This document shows, in pieces, positions 1-8,931 of a stretch of DNA of 36,958 nucleotides (position 1 is the stretch's first letter; each line of letters begins with the position of its first letter). The DNA is from Deltaproteobacteria bacterium (GTDB taxonomy: Bacteria; Desulfobacterota; Desulfobacteria; Desulfobacterales; Desulfobacteraceae). The stretch is from positions 1 through 36,958 of the forward strand of contig JAADHV010000074.1 of the NCBI GenBank assembly GCA_013151635.1, in the 5' to 3' direction. Made by a program: the position numbers and the translations under genes. The notes below the pieces were generated by a model. The model had not been told where the DNA came from. It made no database searches and saw only the letters and a program-made list of their open reading frames with translations.

Positions 1-8
1 TGTGTAGA

Positions 9-37
9 ATAATTTGAAAAATTTAAGAGTTTGTCAA
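9..37 (-). promoter_or_regulatory. Possible sigma70-type promoter pointing out of the window
   Basis: On the minus strand a perfect TTGACA (plus 32-37) is followed after 17 bases by AATTAT (plus 9-14). If real, it would drive a gene left of the window. The rest of 1-246 holds no convincing gene: the only longer reading frame is an extension of tRNA sequence. The -10 match is poor, so confidence is low. Confidence 0.3.
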
Positions 38-246
38 TTTAATTAGAAAAAAAAGACAGAGTTTGGTTCAATTTATTGTGAAACTCAACAGATACTTCCA
101 AACTTATGGCAAAAATCCGGGGCAAGGTGGTTGACCTTAAAAAAGCAAAAAGTGATGAAAAATGAAGTACACCATCCGCACCATTTTCGCACCACCTTTT
201 GATCTCTCTGAAAATCAAGAATATTTAATAATTCCCGATACTTATA

Positions 247-331
247 TGGTACCGAAGAGAGGACTTGAACCTCCACGCCTCGCGGCACTAGATCCTAAGT
301 CTAGCGTGTCTACCAATTCCACCACTTCGGC
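247..331 (-). tRNA. tRNA-Leu (anticodon UAG)
   Basis: On the minus strand the gene begins GCCGAAG and ends CTTCGGT-A-CCA, giving a 7-bp acceptor stem with one G-T pair and an encoded CCA. The anticodon loop CTTAGGA gives anticodon UAG. The T-loop is the usual GTTCAAG type and the 85-nt length fits a long-variable-arm class II tRNA, as expected for leucine. It lies 86 bp downstream of a second tRNA-Leu and is probably co-transcribed with it. Confidence 0.96.
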
Positions 332-417
332 AAAAAGCCTTTAATCCCTTGAACCACAAAAAATTTCAATTTTGCTGTTAAGCTTTTATGTCATAAGTTT
401 TTTGCAAAAGAGTGCCG

Positions 418-504
418 TGGTGCCGAAGGGGAGATTCGAACTCCCACAAGCATGCGCTCGCCAGTCCCTGAAACTGGTGCGTCTACCAATTCCGCCACTT
501 CGGC
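418..504 (-). tRNA. tRNA-Leu (anticodon CAG)
   Basis: On the minus strand the gene runs from GCCGAAG to CTTCGGC-A-CCA with an encoded CCA. The anticodon stem CCAGT/ACTGG encloses loop TTCAGGG, giving anticodon CAG. The 87-nt length includes the long variable arm of class II tRNAs. It is the promoter-proximal member of a tandem leucine tRNA pair, with a strong promoter about 60 bp upstream at 568-596. Confidence 0.96.
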
Positions 505-544
505 AAAAAGCCTCCTTTTACTGCGCATCTAAGGCAATTAAAGA

Positions 545-573
545 TTGCTTAAAAATGACAGTTAGGCTATATA
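545..573 (+). promoter_or_regulatory. Candidate ribF promoter sharing the TATATA box
   Basis: TTGCTT (545-550), a 17-base spacer and TATATA (568-573) resemble a sigma70 promoter. The same six bases are the -10 of the minus-strand tRNA promoter. The -35 matches consensus at only three positions, so the call is tentative. It would leave a leader of about 45 nt before the ribF ATG. Confidence 0.45.
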
Positions 574-596
574 TATTTGTTTATGAGTTTTGTCAA
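568..596 (-). promoter_or_regulatory. Promoter for the tandem tRNA-Leu genes
   Basis: The minus strand reads TTGACA (plus 591-596), a 17-base spacer, then TATATA (plus 568-573), a near-consensus sigma70 promoter. Transcription would start near 561, about 57 bp before the tRNA-Leu(CAG) 5' end, leaving a leader to be processed off. The TATATA is self-complementary and may also serve ribF on the other strand. Confidence 0.75.
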
Positions 597-625
597 GATT
601 ATTGTTCAAAATTTAAAAGGTAACT

Positions 626-1570
626 ATGGAATTAATTGAAAATATAGATCAAATTGACAGCCCTTTTAAAAATGCTGTCATTACAATAGGCAACTTTGAC
701 GGTGTCCATAAAGGCCACCAGACCCTTTTTCAAAAAGTGATCGAAAAAGCAAGGCAAATCAGCGGCACCTCTGTTGCCATGACTTTTGATCCCCACCCGT
801 TAAAAGCACTGGGAATTTCAGGCCCTCCTTTGATTACAAGAAGGGACCAGAAACTTGAACTTATTGAACACTGCGGCATAGACGTTTTATTTTGTATCAG
901 GTTTGACAACGTGTTTGCTTCAATTACAGCCAATGATTTTATTGAAAAACTTCTTGTAAATAAAATCGGGATGAAAGCGATCATTATTGGTGCGGATTAC
1001 TCATTTGGGAAAAACAGGCTGGGCAATGTTGATCTGCTGAAAGAAAGAGGAGAAAATCTTGGTTTTCAAACCATTGTTTCTCCCTGGATAAATGATATGG
1101 ATTCAGGCATTGAGAGAATAAGCAGCACCCGGATACGTGAAATTGTCATGGAAGGAAAAGTTGACCAGGCCATGAAATATCTTGGCCGGCATTATCAAAT
1201 AAGAGGAAAAGTCATCAAAGGCCGTGAACGTGGGGGCAGCCAGCTTGGTTTTCCCACTGCCAATATAAAACTTCATGATGAACTGTGCCCGAAACTCGGT
1301 GTTTATGCTGTTGCAGTTGAAACAATCAAAGGAAATTTCCAGGGTGTGGCAAATATTGGATTTTCACCGACATTTGGTGACCAGCTGTTTACAATTGAAG
1401 TGCATATCCTTGATTTCAACCATGATATTTATAATACCAGAATCCGTGTTAATATGGTTAAAAGGCTCAGGGACGAAAAAAAGTTTGCCAGCATTCATGA
1501 GCTTTCAGAACAAATTGAAACCGACATTAAAATTGCAAGGAACATATTAGAAAAAAATGGCCATTCGTAA
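626..1570 (+). CDS. ribF: Bifunctional riboflavin kinase / FAD synthetase
   Basis: This cytoplasmic enzyme phosphorylates riboflavin to FMN and adenylates FMN to FAD. The 314-residue length is normal for RibF. The N-terminal nucleotidyltransferase half shows [13 protein letters not shown] (HxGH-type nucleotide-binding motif) near residue 22, and ISSTRIRE near the domain end is also typical. The C-terminal kinase half carries [16 protein letters not shown]. The ATG at 626 follows an AAAGG ribosome site. The 3' end overlaps def by 14 bp, so it heads the def-fmt-rsmB-PASTA-rpe operon and the genes are probably translationally coupled. Confidence 0.95.
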   Translation: MELIENIDQIDSPFKNAVITIGNFDGVHKGHQTLFQKVIEKARQISGTSVAMTFDPHPLKALGISGPPLITRRDQKLELIEHCGIDVLFCIRFDNVFASITANDFIEKLLVNKIGMKAIIIGADYSFGKNRLGNVDLLKERGENLGFQTIVSPWINDMDSGIERISSTRIREIVMEGKVDQAMKYLGRHYQIRGKVIKGRERGGSQLGFPTANIKLHDELCPKLGVYAVAVETIKGNFQGVANIGFSPTFGDQLFTIEVHILDFNHDIYNTRIRVNMVKRLRDEKKFASIHELSEQIETDIKIARNILEKNGHS

Positions 1571-2081
1571 AATTTTAACATATCCTGAAAAATCTTTATT
1601 GCAACCATCTTTAAAGGTTGATCATATTGATGATGAAATAAAAAAACTTGTCAAAGACATGGGTGAAACCATGTTTGATGCGCCGGGTGTTGGGCTTGCC
1701 GCCCCCCAGATCGGGGTTAATAAAAAAATTATTGTCTATGATTTCAATGCACCAAGTCAAGGCGATGATGAAAAAAAACAAGAATTTACAGCCCTTTTTA
1801 ATCCTGAAATCATTGAGGCTTCCGGCAGTATTGTCTCCGAGCAGGAGGCATGTTTAAGTGTGCCAGATTACAGCGCTGATGTAAAAAGGTATGAAAGAGT
1901 CAAAGTCAGGGCACTCAATATTGACGGCAAAAAGCTTGAATTTGATGCAGACGGGATTCTCGCAATAATCATGCAGCATGAAATTGATCACCTTGACGGT
2001 GTCTTATTTATTGACAGGATCAGTGTTTTAAAAAGAACCATGTATAAAAAAAAACTTAAAAAAAAGATTAAAGAAACGTGA
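1557..2081 (+). CDS. def: Peptide deformylase
   Basis: The enzyme removes the formyl group from the N-terminal methionine of nascent proteins. All three family motifs are present: [10 protein letters not shown] (residues 44-53), EACLSVP (97-103, metal-ligand Cys99) and HEIDH (141-145, metal ligands His141 and His145 with catalytic Glu142). In motif 2 the usual Gly before the cysteine is Ala, a tolerated variation in some homologues. The 174-residue length is typical and the lysine-rich C-terminus is charged. It starts inside the end of ribF and overlaps fmt by 4 bp, so formyl addition and removal are encoded side by side. Confidence 0.95.
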   Translation: MAIRKILTYPEKSLLQPSLKVDHIDDEIKKLVKDMGETMFDAPGVGLAAPQIGVNKKIIVYDFNAPSQGDDEKKQEFTALFNPEIIEASGSIVSEQEACLSVPDYSADVKRYERVKVRALNIDGKKLEFDADGILAIIMQHEIDHLDGVLFIDRISVLKRTMYKKKLKKKIKET

Positions 2082-3025
2082 AAAACAAGACTAATATAAT
2101 ATACATGGGAACACCGGATTTCAGCGTACCGGCTTTAAAACGTCTTGCCAGACAGGATGATTTTCATGTCAGCCTTGTGGTTACGCAACCTGACAGGCCC
2201 AGGGGCAGGGGGAAAAAGCTGACACCTTCACCTGTCAAGACCGCTGCACTGGAGCTTGGCCTTGATGTCTTTCAACCGGAAAAAATCAATACAAAAGAAG
2301 GTATGGAAAAACTTTTATCCTTTTATCCTGATTTTTTTATTGTTGCAGCGTTTGGGCAGATCCTTTCACAAAAAATTCTGAATATTCCCAAAATATTTCC
2401 CATTAATATCCACGCTTCATTATTGCCCAGATACAGGGGGGCATCTCCCATACAGGCCGCAATTTTGAACATGGACAAAGTCACCGGTGTGACAACCATG
2501 GTCATGGCAGAAGGTATGGATACCGGGGACATATTGCTGGCATCAACGACTCCCATATCCGGGCATGATACATCACTTGATCTCCATGACAAGTTAGGGT
2601 TAATCGGAGCTGATCTCATTGTTAAAACAATTCATGCAATCCTTGACAATCATATTAAACCCGTACCCCAGGACCATTCAAAGGCAAGCTATGTAAAAAT
2701 GCTCAAAAAAAGTGACGGGAAAATTGACTGGAACCTTTCAAATTTAAAAATCCGTGCCCATATTAATGCCATGACACCCTGGCCCGGGGCCTTTACTATT
2801 CTTGGGAAAAAACATATTAAAATTTATAAGGCAAAACCTGTGGATGAGTCATTTTGCCATGAGCCCGGAGTCATTTTTCAATGTGATAAAGAAGGTATTC
2901 ATGTTGCAACTGGCAAAGGCTGTCTTATCATCCGGGAGCTAATGGGAGCTTCCGGGAAACGGTTGAAAGCCGCGGAATTTTTGTGCGGTCACAAAATTGA
3001 TCCTCCTGTAAGATTTGATCTTTAG
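2078..3025 (+). CDS. fmt: Methionyl-tRNA formyltransferase
   Basis: It transfers a formyl group from 10-formyl-tetrahydrofolate to initiator Met-tRNA. The N-terminus [17 protein letters not shown] and the core [18 protein letters not shown] are Fmt signatures. The latter contains the catalytic Asn-His-Ser-type environment (NIHASLLP), and a GMDTGDIL segment follows. The 315-residue length is standard, with a C-terminal tRNA-binding domain from about residue 205. The start is GTG in a GTGA overlap with the def stop codon, which suggests translational coupling. rsmB begins at the base after the stop. Confidence 0.95.
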   Translation: MKNKTNIIYMGTPDFSVPALKRLARQDDFHVSLVVTQPDRPRGRGKKLTPSPVKTAALELGLDVFQPEKINTKEGMEKLLSFYPDFFIVAAFGQILSQKILNIPKIFPINIHASLLPRYRGASPIQAAILNMDKVTGVTTMVMAEGMDTGDILLASTTPISGHDTSLDLHDKLGLIGADLIVKTIHAILDNHIKPVPQDHSKASYVKMLKKSDGKIDWNLSNLKIRAHINAMTPWPGAFTILGKKHIKIYKAKPVDESFCHEPGVIFQCDKEGIHVATGKGCLIIRELMGASGKRLKAAEFLCGHKIDPPVRFDL

Positions 3026-4384
3026 ATGATTAAGGATTCCCGGCACATAGCCTTAAATGTTTTAGTTTCCTGGCACAAGGCAAACCATACTCTTGATAAA
3101 AGCCTTAAAAAACACGCAGAAGCAATCTCATTGCTTTCCAAAAATGATACAAGACTCTGCAATGCTTTAATATTTGGTGTACTTCGCCAGAGGAACTCAA
3201 TTGACAGGATCATTCGTGCATTTTCCATAACCCGGTTGGAAAAAATCGATATAAAATCTTTATATTTATTAAGGATAGCCCTTTTCCAAATTGTATACAT
3301 GGACAGGATTCCTGCCTTTGCTGCGATTAACACTGCAGTTGATATAGCAAAAAAACTTTCAGGGAAAAAAGCAGCAGGATTTATCAATGCCGTATTAAGA
3401 AATGCAGCCAACAATTTTTTAAAAATTCCTTTGCCGGACATCAAGGCAGATAAGTCCAAATTCATTTGTGTCAAGTATTCCCTGCCCTTATGGTTGTCTA
3501 AAAAATGGATCTCTGCCTTTGGATTTAAAAAAACAGACTTGCTTTGCCGCCAAATCAATACTATTCCACATATTACACTCCGGGCCAACACATTAAAAAC
3601 CAACCGGCAATCCCTTGCCGCAAGGCTTTCTCAAACAGTAAAAGACCTGCAGTTAACTAGCTATGCAACCCAGGGAATCAGCTTTTCAAACCCTGGTGTT
3701 CCCATACAGGAATTTGAAACATTTAAACTTGGATTTTTCCAGGTTCAGGATGAAGCAGCGCAGGTTGTCACCCAATTACTGGCGCCAAAACCCTTTGAAA
3801 AAATTTTGGATGCCTGCGCAGGCCTTGGTGGGAAAACAGGCCATATCGCCCAGCTGATGGAAAACAAAGGGATACTTGTCGCAACTGATGTTGAATCCAA
3901 AAAACTTGAATCCCTTCAATCAGATGCAAAAAGGCTTGGGATTGATATTATCCGGGCAAAAACAATAAACCTTTTAAAAACATCCATCAAAGATTTTGAG
4001 TTTTACTTTGACCGTGTCCTTTTAGATGCCCCCTGTACCGGGCTTGGTGTTTTGCGACGTAACCCCGATACAAAATGGAAGCGGTCTAAAAATGATATTG
4101 CAAGGCTTGCAGGAAAGCAGAAAAAAATGCTCAATGCAGCAGCTAACCTGGTAAAGCCTGGTGGAATCCTCGTTTTTGCCGTTTGTTCCTGTGAAAGGGA
4201 AGAAAATGAAGAAATTATCCATAAATTTTTAGATAAAAGAAAAGATTTTTCAATTGATAAAGATTTCGAATCTGGTAATTATACCGGTATAATGAACCGG
4301 GAGGGGTTTTTAAAAACATATCCCGCGCCTAATAATATGGATGGTTTTTTTGCGGCCCGCTTAAAAAGGAAATATAAACCATAA
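3026..4384 (+). CDS. rsmB: 16S rRNA (cytosine-C5) methyltransferase RsmB/Sun
   Basis: It is predicted to methylate C967 of 16S rRNA using SAM. The N-terminal third resembles the NusB-like RNA-binding fold of RsmB (ALNVLVSW near the start, AFAAINTAVDIAKK in the middle). The Rossmann domain follows: motif I LDACAGLGGKTGHIAQ, motif IV LLDAPCTGLGVLRRNPDTKW with a catalytic cysteine, and motif VI VFAVCSCEREENE with the second cysteine. The 452-residue length is typical. Its ATG directly abuts the fmt stop, and the next gene starts on the base after its own stop. Confidence 0.93.
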   Translation: MIKDSRHIALNVLVSWHKANHTLDKSLKKHAEAISLLSKNDTRLCNALIFGVLRQRNSIDRIIRAFSITRLEKIDIKSLYLLRIALFQIVYMDRIPAFAAINTAVDIAKKLSGKKAAGFINAVLRNAANNFLKIPLPDIKADKSKFICVKYSLPLWLSKKWISAFGFKKTDLLCRQINTIPHITLRANTLKTNRQSLAARLSQTVKDLQLTSYATQGISFSNPGVPIQEFETFKLGFFQVQDEAAQVVTQLLAPKPFEKILDACAGLGGKTGHIAQLMENKGILVATDVESKKLESLQSDAKRLGIDIIRAKTINLLKTSIKDFEFYFDRVLLDAPCTGLGVLRRNPDTKWKRSKNDIARLAGKQKKMLNAAANLVKPGGILVFAVCSCEREENEEIIHKFLDKRKDFSIDKDFESGNYTGIMNREGFLKTYPAPNNMDGFFAARLKRKYKP

Positions 4385-5440
4385 GTGAAATCTATTTTAA
4401 AATATACTTCAATTTTTCTTATTGCATTCATCATTGCAGGAACAATTGCTTATTACTCGGTACGCCTTTTTACCAAAAGCGCTGATGAAATCATATTGCC
4501 GGAATTAACAGGTAAAAACATCATATATGTTTTAGAAACCCTCACCAACATGGGATTAAACGCAAAGCTTTACGGGACCATGTATGATGACAAAATCCCC
4601 AGATATTGTGTTATTTCCCAGGATCCAAAGCCTGGTTCCACCATTAAAAAAGGCCGGGATATCATAATTTATATTTCAAAGGGGGCAAAAGAAAATATCA
4701 TACCGGATTTAAGACAAATTTCACTTAAAAAAGCCCTCATACTCCTTGAAAAAAACGAATTTAAAAAGGGGCGTATATCGTTTACCTATTCTTCAGACAC
4801 TGAAAAGGGCAGTGTCATTGCACAATATCCCATTCCTTTTTCCAACGGGTTAAAAGGGTCTTTATGCAATTTGCTTGTCAGCCGGGGAGCCAAACCAACA
4901 GGCTTGCTTATGCCTGACATAAAGGGATTGCGGCTTGAAAAAGCGGCTGCAATCATGGAAAATTACCATCTTTTTATTTCCAGTATTGTATCCGATACAG
5001 ATCAAAATCAGGATTATGGGGTTATTTTATCTTATACGCCTCCTGCCGGCAGCTACCTTACCTGTGATACGCCTGTAACGTTTGTTGTCAACGACCGGGA
5101 AAAAAACAAACATATGTCCCCTGGCAAATTAAACAGTGCTATCCTTTTAACATATCATTTAAGCCCCGGGTTTTTAAAACGCCATGTCAGGGTTGAAACC
5201 GACATGTTCGGACCTATAATTGATCTTTACAATGAATATATGAAACCTGATGAAGATATAAACATATTAATACCTTTGGGAATCAAAGCCGCAACCAATA
5301 TATTTGTTGACAAAAAGCTTGAAAAAACAATAACTGTTGATCCTTGGAACGAGGACAGCGATACAGGAGATATTGCGTTATGGGAATCATTGCCCCCTCA
5401 ATTTTATCAGCCGATTTCACCCGGCTTGGAGAAGAATTAA
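4385..5440 (+). CDS. Membrane-anchored PASTA-repeat protein (no kinase domain)
   Basis: The 351-residue protein has a short cytoplasmic N-terminus, one membrane segment (about residues 8-29) and three PASTA-like repeats (about 35-98, 103-168 and 173-238). Each repeat shows the P-[DE]-[LI]-x-G start and a V...P..G..V...G turn pattern. About 110 C-terminal residues match nothing I recognise. PASTA domains usually bind peptidoglycan or beta-lactams on Ser/Thr kinases or PBPs, but here neither enzyme is present. It starts with GTG at the base after rsmB and overlaps rpe by 61 bp. An extracytoplasmic wall-sensing or scaffold role is an inference. Confidence 0.85.
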   Translation: MKSILKYTSIFLIAFIIAGTIAYYSVRLFTKSADEIILPELTGKNIIYVLETLTNMGLNAKLYGTMYDDKIPRYCVISQDPKPGSTIKKGRDIIIYISKGAKENIIPDLRQISLKKALILLEKNEFKKGRISFTYSSDTEKGSVIAQYPIPFSNGLKGSLCNLLVSRGAKPTGLLMPDIKGLRLEKAAAIMENYHLFISSIVSDTDQNQDYGVILSYTPPAGSYLTCDTPVTFVVNDREKNKHMSPGKLNSAILLTYHLSPGFLKRHVRVETDMFGPIIDLYNEYMKPDEDINILIPLGIKAATNIFVDKKLEKTITVDPWNEDSDTGDIALWESLPPQFYQPISPGLEKN

Positions 5441-6030
5441 ATAATATTAAAAAGGCAGGAGCCGACTGGATACACATTGATGTCATGGACGGACAATTTG
5501 TACCCAATATCACCTATGGGCCCATTATTGTTGAAGCATGTAAAAAAGTATCCGATCTTTTCCTTGACGTGCACTTGATGATTGAAAAACCGGATTTGAT
5601 CATCCCGGAGTTTGCAAGGGCCGGGGCAGATTATATTTCAGTCCATGCGGAAGCCTGCACACATCTTCACCGGAGCCTGCAATTGATTAAAAGTTTTGGG
5701 GTAAAGGCAGGTGTGGCATTAAACCCTGCAACGCCCTTGTCCTCCATAAAATGGGTTGTTGACCAATTGGATTTTGTCCTAATCATGAGCGTTAACCCGG
5801 GGTTCGGGGGCCAAAAATTCATTGAATCAAGTATTGACAAAATAAAAGCCTTATCCAAAATGCTTAAAGAAAAAAATTCCAACGCCATTATACAGGTGGA
5901 TGGGGGCATAAATAAAGATACCATCAAAAAAGTTTCTAAAGCAGGAGCCTCATCTTTTGTTGCAGGATCAGCCATCTTTAATACTAAAGATTACAATGAA
6001 AGCATATTAAGCTTACGTGAAAACATGTAA
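5380..6030 (+). CDS. rpe: Ribulose-phosphate 3-epimerase
   Basis: It interconverts ribulose-5-phosphate and xylulose-5-phosphate in the pentose phosphate pathway. The (beta/alpha)8 family signatures are clear: [10 protein letters not shown] at the N-terminus, [31 protein letters not shown] and VDGGIN near the phosphate-binding end. I chose the ATG at 5380 (216 aa) over an in-frame TTG 12 codons upstream. AGGAGA at 5365-5370 sits 9 bases before that ATG, and homologues start close to the IAPSIL motif. The gene begins inside the PASTA gene. Confidence 0.95.
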   Translation: MGIIAPSILSADFTRLGEELNNIKKAGADWIHIDVMDGQFVPNITYGPIIVEACKKVSDLFLDVHLMIEKPDLIIPEFARAGADYISVHAEACTHLHRSLQLIKSFGVKAGVALNPATPLSSIKWVVDQLDFVLIMSVNPGFGGQKFIESSIDKIKALSKMLKEKNSNAIIQVDGGINKDTIKKVSKAGASSFVAGSAIFNTKDYNESILSLRENM

Positions 6031-6076
6031 AGACTGCAACCTGCAAATTTGTTTACCGCCTGAGAAACTAATTTTT

Positions 6077-7246
6077 ATGACACAATCTGCTTCCTTAAAA
6101 ACCAGTGTTAATTACAACATCATTTTTGTATTAACCCTGGTTCATTTTACCGGGGATTTTTACTCATCCTTTTTTACACCCTTATTGCCTGTTTTTGTCG
6201 ACAAACTTGGTTTAACCCTTGCAAAGGTCGGTTTAATAACAGGGATGGTAAGGCTCTTTTCCTTTGTTGTGCAACCTGTAACAGGCTATCTTGCAGACCG
6301 CCATGAAACAAGAGGTTTTATTCTCACAGGGCTTTTCCTTGCATTTTTCTTTATTCCATTTTCAGGGGTGGCTCCCAATTTTTGGGTATTGCTTCTGGTC
6401 CTTTGCCTGGGTTCTATCGGATCATCCATGTTTCACCCCTCCACAACCGGAATGGTACCGTTATATTCAGGTAACAAAACCGGGTTCTGCCTGTCCGTTT
6501 ACAATACGGGAGGAACATTTGCCTTTGCCCTTGGCCCTGTGTTTATTACCTGGTATGTGGAAGGATTCGGTCTTGAAAAAATGCCTTACACCCTTGGTTT
6601 GGGAGCCATTGCATTTTTCTTTTGTATCAGGTATCTGCCTGTTCCTGTCACAGAGAACCTTTTACACCTTGGATTTTTAGGCTCTATTAAAGAAACGCTT
6701 GGCAAGGTCTATAAACCCATTCTCCTGATCTGGGTCGTAATGGTGCTGCGGGCTGTTACAGGGCAGACTTTTATAACCTTTATGCCCATATATCTTGCCG
6801 GCAAAGGCCATGATCTTGTTTCCGTGGGATTGATTGTTTCTCTTTTTATCATGGGAGGTACATTAAGCGGTCTTCTTGCAGGGTATTTTGCCGATAAGAT
6901 TGGTTTTAAAAAAATCTTTTTTGTTTCCCATGCTTTTATGGCCCCTGCACTTTTATTATATATCTATCTTCCCGGGCCGTTTGTTTATATCGGGTCTTTT
7001 CTGGCAGGGTTCTGTGTTCTTGCATCCCTTCCCCTTGGTGTTGTAATGGCGCAGAAACTTGCACCTAAATCAAGGTCCATGGTATCCAGCCTCATGATGG
7101 GATTTGCCTACGGCCTCGGGGGAGCCATATCGCCTTTTATAGGAAAACTGGCCGATATCTACGGTCTTGAAAATATTCTTTTTTATTCAGCCTTTATACC
7201 TATTGCCACACTTTTTTTTATAATAAAATTTCCGGATATTGAATAA
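6077..7246 (+). CDS. Major facilitator superfamily transporter, Fsr-like
   Basis: A hydrophobic protein of 389 residues with about 12 membrane segments. The N-terminal HFTGDFYSSFFTPLLPVF and the IGSSMFHPSTTGMV segment resemble the fosmidomycin-resistance (Fsr) branch of MFS exporters, and GYLADRHETRG fits the MFS loop 2-3 motif. The substrate cannot be read from the sequence. The ATG at 6077 is preferred: the longer reading frame from 6017 overlaps the end of rpe and adds a cysteine-rich non-membrane stretch. The ribosome site is weak, so translation may rely on coupling to rpe. Confidence 0.85.
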   Translation: MTQSASLKTSVNYNIIFVLTLVHFTGDFYSSFFTPLLPVFVDKLGLTLAKVGLITGMVRLFSFVVQPVTGYLADRHETRGFILTGLFLAFFFIPFSGVAPNFWVLLLVLCLGSIGSSMFHPSTTGMVPLYSGNKTGFCLSVYNTGGTFAFALGPVFITWYVEGFGLEKMPYTLGLGAIAFFFCIRYLPVPVTENLLHLGFLGSIKETLGKVYKPILLIWVVMVLRAVTGQTFITFMPIYLAGKGHDLVSVGLIVSLFIMGGTLSGLLAGYFADKIGFKKIFFVSHAFMAPALLLYIYLPGPFVYIGSFLAGFCVLASLPLGVVMAQKLAPKSRSMVSSLMMGFAYGLGGAISPFIGKLADIYGLENILFYSAFIPIATLFFIIKFPDIE

Positions 7247-7291
7247 GACCTTTAATTTTTAAAATTATGCAAAAGCATTACAAGGTTTCAT

Positions 7292-8923
7292 ATGAATACA
7301 TCCAAGGTTATTCTGGTTCAACCGCCCATAGAAGATTTTTACCTTACAAAAAAAAGGACCATCCCCTACGGGCTTGCCTCTGTTGCAGCATGCGTCAAAG
7401 AACAAGGTTTTGATGTTGAAATCATAGACGCTCTTGCAACAAACAAATCAAAAACAATTGAATATCCTGAAGATTTTTCCTATTTAAAAACATATTACAA
7501 TAAAAAAGATACATCTTTTTTTTCACTTTTCCATGAATTTAAGCATTTTGGATACAGTTATGAATATATCGGAACAAAAATCAGGGATAAAAAGCCTTTT
7601 GTTGTCGGCATATCGTCCTTGTTTACAGCTTATTTTGATGCAGCACTGAAAACCGCTCAAATAATCAAAAAGTTTTATCCATATTGCAAAATAATACTGG
7701 GCGGTCATCACCCCACAGTCTTTCCTGAAAAAGTATTAAAATTCGATGCAATAGATTTTGTACTCAGGGGAGAAGGCGAAACCTCCATGGATAAGCTTTG
7801 CTGCGCATTAAAAAGAAATCGTGACTTAAAAGAGGTTCCGGGGATTGCTTTTAAGGAAAACAATTCTTTTTTTGTTTCAAAGCCGTCATGGATAAAAAAC
7901 TTTAAAGGCCTCCCCATACCTGCCACAGATCTTATCAATCATAATTTTTACAAAAGGAAAAACCGTGATTCTACTATTATTGTTTCAAGCAGGGGATGCC
8001 CCATGCAGTGTTCCTATTGTTCCGTATCAGCTTCTTCAGCCTATGCGCCGTTCAGGCAGAGAGAAGTTAAGGATGTGATAAAAGAAATTCTGTATCAAAA
8101 AAAAACACGTGACATAGGTTTTATTGATTTTGAAGATGAAAATCTATGTTTGAACAAGCAATGGTTTTTATCTCTCTTTTCTCAGTTAAAAAATATATTT
8201 ACAGGTATGGATATCGAGCTTCGGGCCATGAACGGCCTGTATCCTCCTTCAATTGACGAAGAGATCGTTTCTTTGATGAAAGCATCTGGCTTTAAAACGC
8301 TTAATCTTTCTCTGGGGTCAACATCAAAAGACCAATTGAAAAAATTCAAACGCCGGGATGTAAGGGCTTCTTTTGAAAATTCCCTTATCCTCGCCAGAAA
8401 GCACAATCTTGAATGCGTTTCATATATTATTGCCGCAGCACCGGGACAGACGGCAAAAAACTCATTAGAGGATCTTTTATACCTGGCTGAAAAAAGAACC
8501 CTGGTGGGTTTATCAATTTTTTATCCTGCACCTGGAAGCCTGGATTACAAGCTTTGCCAGGATAAAAGAATCCTGCCCGGCAAATTCTGCCTTATGAGAT
8601 CAACAGCTCTTCCCATAAATGATACAACTTCAAGGCTTGAGGCAATAACTCTTTTAAGGCTTTCAAGAATATTAAATTTCATGAAACACTTGATGGATAC
8701 AAGGGGCAGCATACCAGGTTCACAAATTTTTCCCGGCCTTAAAACAAGCCCTGCTTTAGACAGACAGAACTTATCACAAAAACTTCTACAATGGTTTCTC
8801 CATGATGGAAAGATAAGAGGGATTCATCCCAAAGAGGGGTTTTATACCCATGTCACAGATAAAAACCTGACACAGGAATTTATTAAAAGAATAAAAAATA
8901 TTAAGGTTTCAGGCATGAAGTAA
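7292..8923 (+). CDS. Radical SAM protein with N-terminal B12-binding-type domain
   Basis: The 543-residue protein has an N-terminal cobalamin-binding-like Rossmann domain (about 1-190; YGLASVAACVKEQGFDVEIID and ILGGHHPTVFPE are typical). A radical SAM domain follows with the [4Fe-4S] motif CPMQCSYC, cysteines 236, 240 and 243. The about 150 C-terminal residues include an SIFYPAPGS segment common in this class. Such proteins are often methyltransferases or ring-modifying enzymes (BchE/P-methylase-like); the substrate is unknown. An AAGG ribosome site precedes the ATG. The 3' end lies only 8 bp from the end of the convergent plsC-like gene, with no terminator between. Confidence 0.9.
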   Translation: MNTSKVILVQPPIEDFYLTKKRTIPYGLASVAACVKEQGFDVEIIDALATNKSKTIEYPEDFSYLKTYYNKKDTSFFSLFHEFKHFGYSYEYIGTKIRDKKPFVVGISSLFTAYFDAALKTAQIIKKFYPYCKIILGGHHPTVFPEKVLKFDAIDFVLRGEGETSMDKLCCALKRNRDLKEVPGIAFKENNSFFVSKPSWIKNFKGLPIPATDLINHNFYKRKNRDSTIIVSSRGCPMQCSYCSVSASSAYAPFRQREVKDVIKEILYQKKTRDIGFIDFEDENLCLNKQWFLSLFSQLKNIFTGMDIELRAMNGLYPPSIDEEIVSLMKASGFKTLNLSLGSTSKDQLKKFKRRDVRASFENSLILARKHNLECVSYIIAAAPGQTAKNSLEDLLYLAEKRTLVGLSIFYPAPGSLDYKLCQDKRILPGKFCLMRSTALPINDTTSRLEAITLLRLSRILNFMKHLMDTRGSIPGSQIFPGLKTSPALDRQNLSQKLLQWFLHDGKIRGIHPKEGFYTHVTDKNLTQEFIKRIKNIKVSGMK

Positions 8924-8931
8924 TATAAGGA

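Noticed and set aside
172-197. Repeated CACCAT-like units near the left end
   Set aside because: The copies are short, irregular and few; nothing indicates an array or binding-site cluster.
85-623. Small reading frames over and beside the two tRNA-Leu genes, and a possible integrase remnant at 85-288
   Set aside because: The frames include antisense or 3'-flank tRNA sequence; no recombinase motif or duplicated tRNA end is visible in the window.
3022-3603. A 193-codon minus-strand frame inside rsmB
   Set aside because: Antisense to conserved rsmB sequence with no recognisable domain.
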